From Bifidobacterium primatium (GTDB lineage: Bacteria > Actinomycetota > Actinomycetes > Actinomycetales > Bifidobacteriaceae): a DNA stretch of 64,000 bases. The notes under the pieces were generated by a model. It made no database searches and was not told the origin of the DNA. It was given only the letters and a program-made list of their open reading frames with translations. This document shows, piece after piece, positions 47,206 through 54,333 of the stretch (position 1 is the stretch's first letter; every line of letters starts with the position of its first letter). The position numbers and the translations under genes are program-made. The DNA lies in contig NZ_PEBI01000005.1 of the NCBI RefSeq assembly GCF_002802875.1, positions 62,001 through 126,000 on the forward strand, in the 5' to 3' direction.

Positions 47206-47573
47206 TGTTTCTGGCCCCCTTTTTTCTTTCGATATGCCGAAAGACAACGTCGTCTTTCGAAATGCGGCCGCATGATCATCGTCGATTATGCGGAAGAGGA
47301 AATTCGCTCCTTACAGGCTTGACTGGGACATTGATGCGGGACAAGGACCATGCCACATGGTTTTGCCGGTGGCGGAAGCAAACGATGCTCGTCGACGGTG
47401 GCGGGCCTCATCGCTTCGGTTCTTTATGTAATGAAGATTGACAGTATCGTAACACTGGAATCAGAAATATGTAAACCCGTGTTGGAAATTTTTCCAATCC
47501 TTTTCGTCGATATTTTCCATTTCCCATGACTCGAACCGGTAGTATGAAAACGACGATGGAGAAGGAGCGACCG
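47206..47573. other. Divergent regulatory region between MFS1 and lacI-type gene
   Basis: 368 bp. It holds the LacI palindrome at 47482-47497, a plus-strand TTGACA at 47438-47443, and a weak minus-strand promoter (-35 TTACGA 47447-47452, 16 bases, -10 TACATA 47425-47430) for MFS1. The ribosome site AAGGAG for the regulator lies at 47562-47567. No small gene seen. Confidence 0.6.
47482..47497. promoter_or_regulatory. Candidate operator TTGGAAATTTTTCCAA
   Basis: Seven-bp arms TTGGAAA/TTTCCAA around two bases, about 75 bp before the LacI-type start and about 30 bp upstream of the MFS1 promoter. LacI-family regulators bind short palindromes of this size, so autoregulation and control of MFS1-GH29 are likely. 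Confidence 0.6.
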
Positions 47574-48608
47574 ATGAGCACCAACCGAAAGCCGAAGATC
47601 AGCGAAATCGCGGAGCTTGCCAACGTGTCGCCCTCGACCGTCTCCAAGGTCATCAATGGGCGGGCCGGCATATCGGAACAGACCAGGTCCCAGGTGGAGG
47701 AAGCGCTCGCCAAACTCGGCTATTCCAAGCCGCTGGTCAGCACCAAGGTCTCCCAAACCATCGAGATCATCACCGAGTACATCGAAAACAACGGCACCAT
47801 CGAACTCATTCGTCATGCCGCGATCTGGGGCAAGCGACATCAGCTCGGCATCACGGTGAATCAAAAGGACCCCGATGAATCACTGGGCGACTGCCTACGG
47901 CAGATCATCAATCGCAACCCCTCCGGCGTAATCATCCAACAGTTCTCCAAGCTCTCCGAAGACGATCAGGCGCTACTGGACTCCCGCGACATTCCATGGG
48001 TGATCATCGATCCCGTTGACGTACCGGACGATAATGTCAACAGTGTATCGGTCGATAATTGGACCGGTGGCTACCAGGCCACGCAATACCTCGTTCAACA
48101 AGGCCATACCCGTATCGGAGTCATCAGCGGACTCAAGCAGACGCAATCGGCCATCGCCCGTTTCAGCGGCTATCTGGCGGCATTGCGTCAGGCGGGAATC
48201 GAATACGATTCCTCAATTACTCGGGAAAGTGATTACCGCTCGGAAAGCGGCTACCAGGCCGCATGCTCATTGTTGGATATGCCCAATCCCCCGACGGCGA
48301 TATTCGCCTGCAACGACCTCACCGCAGTCAATGTCTACAAGGCGGCGAACGAGCGGGGATTGGAACTGCCGCGGCAGCTTTCCGTAGTCGGCTTCGACGA
48401 CGTATATCCGGCCGCATATCTCAGCCCTCCGCTGACCACGGTCGAGCAGCCGTTCGGTGCCATCGCGAATGCCGCAGTGCAGATGATTATGAATATCCGT
48501 GCGCACAAAACAGTCGAGCGGCACATTACGTTACCGACCCATCTCATCGTGCGAGATAGCGTGACGGCACCGCTCGAACATCATGACGCCGGATCGGCGA
48601 ATGCCTGA
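47574..48608 (+). CDS. LacI family regulator of the fucose cluster
   Basis: 344 residues from the ATG at 47574 (AAGGAG six bases before; in-frame ATGs upstream lack one). HTH at residues 8-30 (ISEIAELANVSPSTVSKVINGRAGISE), then a periplasmic-binding-like sensor (GYQATQYLVQQGHTRIGVISG, FACNDLTAVNVYKAANERGLELP, VGFDD). The sugar or derivative it senses (fucose, fuconate or a fucosylated glycan) is unknown. It is placed between the two transporter-glycosidase modules and is divergent from MFS1. Confidence 0.92.
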   Translation: MSTNRKPKISEIAELANVSPSTVSKVINGRAGISEQTRSQVEEALAKLGYSKPLVSTKVSQTIEIITEYIENNGTIELIRHAAIWGKRHQLGITVNQKDPDESLGDCLRQIINRNPSGVIIQQFSKLSEDDQALLDSRDIPWVIIDPVDVPDDNVNSVSVDNWTGGYQATQYLVQQGHTRIGVISGLKQTQSAIARFSGYLAALRQAGIEYDSSITRESDYRSESGYQAACSLLDMPNPPTAIFACNDLTAVNVYKAANERGLELPRQLSVVGFDDVYPAAYLSPPLTTVEQPFGAIANAAVQMIMNIRAHKTVERHITLPTHLIVRDSVTAPLEHHDAGSANA

Positions 48609-48660
48609 CGGGTGAGACAGCTTCCGCCACCATGTTTATTATGGCCCATCTTCGATGACT

Positions 48661-48679
48661 TCCATGCCGTCACGGCATG
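48661..48679. terminator. Short hairpin at the lacI/cutC convergence
   Basis: CCATGCCG-tca-CGGCATGG, perfect eight-bp arms, overlapping the cutC stop codon. Convergent genes meet here; the hairpin may help end both. Confidence 0.4.
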
Positions 48680-49464
48680 GGAATCCCATGCAACACGCGA
48701 ACCGCTTCACGAACGATGCGCTCGTCGGTGCGTTCGATCATGGCGTCGACGCCGCCCCCTCCGGGTCCGCCGGCCGACTTGACGACATGCTTGGCGGAAA
48801 GATGCAGGGCATCAACGCCCGTGGCCGACACCGCAGAAAAATCCTGAGGCCGAAGACCGCCTCCGGCCATGATCTCAATGCGGCCCGCCGCCCAATCCGT
48901 CAATTCGGCGAGTGCATTCACGCCTTCGGGAGCACTAGGAGCCCCGCCCGAAGTCAGGATTCTTGTATACCCGAGCGAAATCAATGTTTCCAAAGCTTTC
49001 CGCCGGTCATTCACCACATCGAACGCACGATGGAACGTCATATCAATATCGGAGCGCCCCAAACGCTCCGCTTCCTCATGTGCGGTTTCAATAAGCAGCC
49101 GGGCGAACCTGATGTCGACGGATCCGTTGGCATCAAGCCCCCCGACGACCAAGCCTGAAGCACCCGCCTCCAATGCGGGGCGCACATCGGCCAATTGCAT
49201 GGCCTTGTCATCGTCGTCATAAACGAAATCCCCACCACGAGAGCGAATCAGAACCTGCACGCCAAGCTGGGGAGCCGCTTCGGCACACAGGCGAATTGCA
49301 CCGAAACTCGGCGTAAGTCCTCCGGTAGGGCCGAGGGCCGAGCACAATTCGATGCGGTCGGCCCCCGCCTGCTGTGCGATACGTGCACCCTTCACATCCT
49401 GCACGGCGATTTCCAACACAGGACGGACGGAATCAGAATGATGAAGAGCATCGGCGTATCGCAT
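48670..49464 (-). CDS. cutC: CutC-family TIM-barrel protein
   Basis: 264 residues. Motifs LEIAVQDVKGARIAQQAGADRIELCSAL, GGLTPSFG, FHRAFD and GGA/GG near the C-terminus match the CutC family (PF03932). Early work linked CutC to copper handling, but later studies question this; its TIM barrel may act on a sugar. Here it begins 11 bases after the GH151-like gene and is surely co-transcribed with it, which favours a role in glycan processing. Confidence 0.9.
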   Translation of the reverse strand: MRYADALHHSDSVRPVLEIAVQDVKGARIAQQAGADRIELCSALGPTGGLTPSFGAIRLCAEAAPQLGVQVLIRSRGGDFVYDDDDKAMQLADVRPALEAGASGLVVGGLDANGSVDIRFARLLIETAHEEAERLGRSDIDMTFHRAFDVVNDRRKALETLISLGYTRILTSGGAPSAPEGVNALAELTDWAAGRIEIMAGGGLRPQDFSAVSATGVDALHLSAKHVVKSAGGPGGGGVDAMIERTDERIVREAVRVLHGIPMP

Positions 49465-49475
49465 GTCATCACCCC

Positions 49476-51497
49476 TTACTTGAGCGAGATCTCCACGACC
49501 TCATAGCCATCGATCTTCGGAATGGAAAGCGTGAGGTAACCGTCGGCGACCTCATACCGGGACGGATCGATGATTTCGCCGGAGCGAACGGCGGTGACCG
49601 ACGCAACCTGAGCGTCGCCCACCTTCACCCGCACCTGCTGATCGTACAGCGGCACCTTCTCATCAATGGTGTAGAGATTCACGGCCTGCTTCTTGCACGG
49701 ATAGTACAGGCAGTGCAGCAGCAGGGAATTCCGCTCCTCGGACTTGCGCAGCTGCAGCTCGAGAGAACTGACCTGACGGTCACCGACCTTCTCCACCAAG
49801 CGGTCCGGCAGCAGCAGATCGAGTGCATCGGCGAAGATGTCCTTGACCCACAGCGGCGCATAGTCACGGTAGATGCGGAACAGCGGGTGGGAGAAGTACA
49901 CGACATCGCCATGTCGTACGGCTGCCGGGAATCCGGTCACGCCGGTGGACGGGGCGTGCTGGTGCGAGCAGAAGGTCTTGCCCTCACGGTTGAAATACGG
50001 TTGCACGGAATCGAGCAGCACTTCGGCGTCCACCGGCTGCACACGGGCGCCACGCTCGTACATCACCAGCTCTTCCTTGGGGAAGGCCTTGCCGATGACA
50101 TCATTCGGCATGATGAAGTCACGATCCCAGTAGGATTCGCCCAGCATGGACGTGCCGTAGAGCTCGTTGACGGCGTCACCACCGTTGTCCATCGACATAT
50201 AGGTGCCGATGACCTTGCCGCCGGCCTTGACATAGGCGTCCAGCTTGGTCTTGAGCTCCTCCGTCGCGACGATTTCGTCAGGCAGGACGATGAGACGATA
50301 GCGTCCGAAATCCATGTCGGGATCGATGATGTCGAACTGGCAGCCGAGTTCGGTGAGCATGCGGTTGGCACCGATCAGCGATTCGGAAAGATGGGATTCC
50401 ATGTTCCATTCGCGTTCCGGGGTCATCACGGCGATGTCGACCATGTCTTCGGTGCCCTGCGTCACCGGCTCGAGTGCCTCGACCTGACCGTACACCTTGC
50501 CGATCAGGTCATAGGCGGCATCGGACAGCTTGCCGCTGGGGTGCAGCTGGTCGCCGATGGAGCATCCGGCGCCCATGGTGAGCATCTGGAAGCATTCGTA
50601 TTCAAGGGCGTTGATGTTCTTCAGCGAGTGGAAGTCTCCCCAGTAGGTGTGGAACTTGCCGGTCATGCCGATGACGTGCTTGCCGAGGTTGCGCACATAC
50701 TTCATCACGATCGGGAAGTTGTCGTATCCCCAAGTGCCGCCGGGCAGGCTCTCGATTTCGAGATGCGAGTAGGTATCCAACGAGGCCTTGTTCGACGGTC
50801 CGATATGCGAGCCGTTGAAGAAGATGGTGGCGCCGGGCACACGGCGGGCGAGAAGATCGCGGGTCTCACGCTTGAACTCATCAAGAAGCACGGCGCAGTA
50901 GGCCTCACGCTGACGAATGTCGGTGTGGTCGAATCCGTGGCGCTTCATCTGTACCTGGCAACGCGGGCAATCACATGGCACGAGGAAGAAGATGTCGAGG
51001 AACAGGCCGTCGATGCGATCGGGGCCGAGCGTATCGATGATGTCGTTGATGTGATCGAGCAGATATTCGCGGTAATTGCTGTTCAGGCAGAGCGAATCGT
51101 AGAAGTTCGGCTTGGGAACCATCGGCTGGCCGCTGATCGGGTTGCCGTCGGGATCGAGCGCGAGCCATTCGGGATGGTTCAGCGCGCTGTATTCGTCCCA
51201 TTCCACGGTGGTGTATACCGGCACGCGGATGCCGCGCTTATGGCAGGCGTCAATCTGCTCGATAAGCAGGTTGTGGTCCTTGAGATGGGGATGAATCAGT
51301 TCAGGATGGCGCTTGGACGGGTAGAACAGATAGCCGTGGTGGTCGCGGGCGAAGCAGGTGATCGAGTTGATATGCGCCTTCTCGAGCCGGTCGGCGAAGG
51401 CCTCGGCGTCGAAATCGGCGGCCACATTGTCGATGTACGGGCTGGTGTGGAAGTCCAGATGAATCTGACGGTCATGAGGCTTTTGGATTGTCGTCAT
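49476..51497 (-). CDS. GHL6/GH151-like glycosidase, candidate intracellular alpha-L-fucosidase
   Basis: 673 residues with a TIM-barrel of the hypothetical glycosyl hydrolase 6 type: HLDFHTSPYIDNVAADFDAEAFAD, CFARDHHGYLFYPSK, DGLFLDIFF (candidate acidic residue), CPRCQ, and EIESLPGG. A middle domain resembling the GH42 trimerisation fold (DIIDPDMDFGRYRLIVLPDE) and a small C-terminal beta domain follow. This composition matches GH151, which contains alpha-L-fucosidases, though beta-galactosidase-like activity cannot be excluded. No signal peptide. It is preceded by MFS2 by about 100 bp and followed at once by cutC. Confidence 0.72.
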   Translation of the reverse strand: MTTIQKPHDRQIHLDFHTSPYIDNVAADFDAEAFADRLEKAHINSITCFARDHHGYLFYPSKRHPELIHPHLKDHNLLIEQIDACHKRGIRVPVYTTVEWDEYSALNHPEWLALDPDGNPISGQPMVPKPNFYDSLCLNSNYREYLLDHINDIIDTLGPDRIDGLFLDIFFLVPCDCPRCQVQMKRHGFDHTDIRQREAYCAVLLDEFKRETRDLLARRVPGATIFFNGSHIGPSNKASLDTYSHLEIESLPGGTWGYDNFPIVMKYVRNLGKHVIGMTGKFHTYWGDFHSLKNINALEYECFQMLTMGAGCSIGDQLHPSGKLSDAAYDLIGKVYGQVEALEPVTQGTEDMVDIAVMTPEREWNMESHLSESLIGANRMLTELGCQFDIIDPDMDFGRYRLIVLPDEIVATEELKTKLDAYVKAGGKVIGTYMSMDNGGDAVNELYGTSMLGESYWDRDFIMPNDVIGKAFPKEELVMYERGARVQPVDAEVLLDSVQPYFNREGKTFCSHQHAPSTGVTGFPAAVRHGDVVYFSHPLFRIYRDYAPLWVKDIFADALDLLLPDRLVEKVGDRQVSSLELQLRKSEERNSLLLHCLYYPCKKQAVNLYTIDEKVPLYDQQVRVKVGDAQVASVTAVRSGEIIDPSRYEVADGYLTLSIPKIDGYEVVEISLK

Positions 51498-51558
51498 TGG
51501 TAACTCCTTTGTTTATTGACGAATGCATTGAGAAATCACGGGTATCTATCTATAAGAA

Positions 51559-51587
51559 AGGCCGGCCGGCATGACGCCCGACCGGCC
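51559..51587 (-). other. Intercistronic hairpin between MFS2 and GH151-like gene
   Basis: On the minus strand GGCCGGTCGGGC and GCCGGCCGGCC pair around a short loop and are followed by TTTCTT, resembling a weak terminator. It would lower downstream expression relative to the transporter. Confidence 0.45.
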
Positions 51588-51597
51588 CGAGGGTGCA

Positions 51598-52809
51598 TCA
51601 GATGGTCAGCTGCTTGTCGGCCTTGACGGTGACAAGGTCGATGGCCGCAACGACCAGATACAGCACGCCACCGATGATGATGGCGAGCGCCGGCGAGTCA
51701 TTGCCGAACAGGTGCGCGAACATCGCGAAGAAGTACGGCGAGATGAGGAAGCCGATGTTGATGGTGATGACGATGATGGACGTGCTGAGGTTCATGGAGT
51801 TTGCCGGGGAGACGTCGACCAGGCGGGAGGTCAGGGCCGGGTTGATGATGCCCCATGCGAAGCCGGCGAGCAGAACAAGGGCCATGAGCACGGGCACGTT
51901 GTGCACGAAGGCGACGGCGACGTAGCACACGCCGATAACGATTTCGAAGATGAAGACAGTGAGACGCTTGGTGATCTTCGAGATCTTCTCGAACAGGATG
52001 CCGGAGAAGATGGCGGCGAGCACGAGGAAGCTGAAGATCCAGGTGGCGGTGGCCGCGGTGCCGATGCCCGTGGTGACGACGTAGCTGGCGAACTTCAGAG
52101 CGATGACGTTGTAGAACATCGAGATGAGCATGAAGATGACGGCCAGGAAGATGACCTTCCAGTTGGTGGACGGACGGGCCGAGGTCTCGGCGGCGTGGAT
52201 GTGGCCTTCCTCGTCGACGGAGCTGCTCTTGATGTTGAAGTTATCGAATTCCTTAGGCACGAACAGCGTGATGAGCACAACCGGGACAAGCAGCACCAGG
52301 AAGACGAGATATGTGGTGTTCCAGCTGAAGGTGATGAGCAGGCCGGCGATGAAGAGCATGATGGTATCGCCAAGGTTGCTGGCCGCCTGACGATAGCCGA
52401 GCAGACTACGCTGACGGTCGCCTTCATACAGATCGGTGATGTAGGAGACGCTCAGCGGGTTGAAGATACCCATGCCGACGCCGAACATGAAGCGGGAGAT
52501 GAGGATGGGCCAATATTCGGGGAAGAAGGTGGGGAAGATACCGGCGATGCAGGCGATAAGCAGGCCGGACAGCACGGACTTCTTCTTGCCGAGATAGTTC
52601 GAGAAGACACCGGTGAGCACGGTGCCCACCATCACGCCGGCCGTCGGGATGGTGGTCAGCAGCTCGACGTTGGCCTTGGAGACGTTGGAGAAGGCCTCCT
52701 CCATGGCGGGAATGGTGCCGCTGATGGCATTACTGGCCGAAAGCAGGAACGACATCGATAGGACGCCGACCATCAACCTCTTGGATTTCAGTGTTTTCTC
52801 GATATCCAT
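51598..52809 (-). CDS. MFS transporter 2, candidate fucosylated-sugar importer
   Basis: 403 residues from the ATG at 52809 (AAAGGA five bases upstream). Twelve TM; SNAISGTIPAMEEAFSNVSK and VMVGTVLTGVFSNYLGKKK; same central loop and C-terminus (KADKQLTI) as MFS1. The two probably arose by duplication. The substrate is likely the one cleaved by its GH151-like neighbour. The upstream region (52810-53258) is AT-rich and long. Confidence 0.87.
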   Translation of the reverse strand: MDIEKTLKSKRLMVGVLSMSFLLSASNAISGTIPAMEEAFSNVSKANVELLTTIPTAGVMVGTVLTGVFSNYLGKKKSVLSGLLIACIAGIFPTFFPEYWPILISRFMFGVGMGIFNPLSVSYITDLYEGDRQRSLLGYRQAASNLGDTIMLFIAGLLITFSWNTTYLVFLVLLVPVVLITLFVPKEFDNFNIKSSSVDEEGHIHAAETSARPSTNWKVIFLAVIFMLISMFYNVIALKFASYVVTTGIGTAATATWIFSFLVLAAIFSGILFEKISKITKRLTVFIFEIVIGVCYVAVAFVHNVPVLMALVLLAGFAWGIINPALTSRLVDVSPANSMNLSTSIIVITINIGFLISPYFFAMFAHLFGNDSPALAIIIGGVLYLVVAAIDLVTVKADKQLTI

Positions 52810-53258
52810 GATCATCCTTTCTCGATATCGATGGCATCTTCACCAGTCAAATCATCATTGATTGGATCAAGGCTTTAATTGTCAATTATCCTAACATAAA
52901 AATATCCACAACACGACATTTACCTAAAATAAATGCCTTCGCCCCTATCCAACCAGTAACCAACCGGTCGAACAATCCTTTGATTTCACCAGAAAATAAA
53001 GGATTACCGATAACACCTCTTTCATCTTTCACCAAGGAAATCTTTTTGTAAACTTCCCTGCTAATAAATGTACACTTCATTGTTACCGAGACTTTTCCAC
53101 CCGATTACGGCCCCTGCTTCCCGAAGTGGGACAGCGCCCAGACTATACGAAAAGGACCATTGCCGTCGGCACCGACTCATTTTGGAGTGTTCCGGCAACC
53201 AGCACGACATCGATGCCGGCACCCCCATTCCCCTCCCCGCCGAGGCTATACTGGCTTC
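52810..53258. other. AT-rich divergent intergenic region
   Basis: 449 bp between MFS2 and the mutarotase gene. Much lower GC than the surrounding genes (52860-53080). TTGACA occurs on the minus strand near 52877-52882. No supported gene. The fucose palindrome is not present here; only a poor GGAAAT...TTTTT match is seen near 53034-53049. Confidence 0.55.
53247..53252 (+). promoter_or_regulatory. -10 hexamer TATACT, leaderless mutarotase
   Basis: TATACT is followed by six bases and ATG at 53259 with no Shine-Dalgarno. Confidence 0.5.
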
Positions 53259-54140
53259 ATGAACGATTGCTTTATCACTCGCGATTTCGTCAATGACGAC
53301 GCATCCGCAACCATCACCGATTACGGCGCACACGTGCTCGACTGGACGCCCGCCGGACAGCCGAAGGTCCTCTGGCATCCCCGCGCCATCACGCTGTCGA
53401 ACGGGGTCGCCATCCGCGGCGGCATTCCGCTCGTGTTCCCGTGGTTCAATTCCGGCTTCGAGAACGGCCATGTGGCCGACAAGCAGCCCAAGCACGGGTT
53501 CGCCCGCATCTCGTTCTGGCATTTCGACGAGGAGGCGTCATCGAACGCCGTCGCACGATACACGTTGACGTCGGACGACGTTCCCGACGACCTGCTGCGC
53601 ACGATGGGTGGCGGCGAAAAGGCCTCGTTCCACGCGACGTACGAGGTCCGTTGCGGCAAGGAGTTCCAGGCATCGTTCACCGTGACCAACGACGGCGAGC
53701 ATCCGTTCTCCTATGACGAGGCGCTGCACACGTACCTGCATGTGGGCGATGTGCGCCGCATCAGTGTCACCGGCCTGGAAGGCGCGACGTATTTCGACAC
53801 GACGATCGAGGGGCATCCGACGCGTGTGCAGCCGGATGAGCCCATCACGTTCGACGGCACGATGACCGACAGCATCTATCAGGCCGCCAGCGACGGAGAG
53901 AACGCCGTCGTGCGTGTGCATGACGAGACGCTCGGCCGCACGATTGTGGTGGAGAAGAGCGGTTCGAGCAACACCGTGGTGTGGAATCCGGGCGAGCAGG
54001 GCGCCGCCGGCATCGGCGACATCGCGAACGACGAATGGCCCGGATTCGTCTGCGTGGAGGCGGCCAACAACCATGGCACGCCGGTCACACTCGCGCCGGG
54101 CGAATCCCATACGCTGTCGCAGACGCTGCGCGTGGAGTGA
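53259..54140 (+). CDS. Hexose-6-phosphate mutarotase-like (YeaD family)
   Basis: 293 residues. Motifs GAHVLDW, RGGIPLVFPWF, KHGFARISFW, EALHTYLHVGD (active-site His) and a C-terminal W/EAANNH segment match D-glucose-6-phosphate 1-epimerase (YeaD) proteins in the aldose epimerase superfamily. It likely interconverts anomers of glucose-6-phosphate or another sugar. It is a separate lineage from galM at 8482. I chose the start at 53259 because of the -10 hexamer. It stands alone; the next gene is convergent. Confidence 0.87.
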   Translation: MNDCFITRDFVNDDASATITDYGAHVLDWTPAGQPKVLWHPRAITLSNGVAIRGGIPLVFPWFNSGFENGHVADKQPKHGFARISFWHFDEEASSNAVARYTLTSDDVPDDLLRTMGGGEKASFHATYEVRCGKEFQASFTVTNDGEHPFSYDEALHTYLHVGDVRRISVTGLEGATYFDTTIEGHPTRVQPDEPITFDGTMTDSIYQAASDGENAVVRVHDETLGRTIVVEKSGSSNTVVWNPGEQGAAGIGDIANDEWPGFVCVEAANNHGTPVTLAPGESHTLSQTLRVE

Positions 54141-54243
54141 CGACGGAGCAGACGTGAAATGACCGTGGAATAGGAACGGCGCACCATAGGAGATGATGCC
54201 CGATCACCGTCCCGCATGGAATGCCGTAAAGACCATATGACAT

Positions 54244-54285
54244 AGCTGGGCCGGTGCCGCACAGGATGGCGGCACCGGCCCAGCT
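54244..54285. terminator. Strong bidirectional stem-loop terminator
   Basis: Perfect 17-bp arms (54244-54260 and 54269-54285) with an eight-base loop between the convergent mutarotase and 5'-nucleotidase genes. Tail is only moderately T-rich. Confidence 0.8.
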
Positions 54286-54333
54286 TGTTGGTTTCCTGTC
54301 CGGCCCCGGCGATGGACGCCGGGGCATCGGGCG

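Noticed and set aside
48670-49464. CutC as a copper-resistance determinant
   Set aside because: No copper genes nearby; the context is glycan use and the family function is uncertain.
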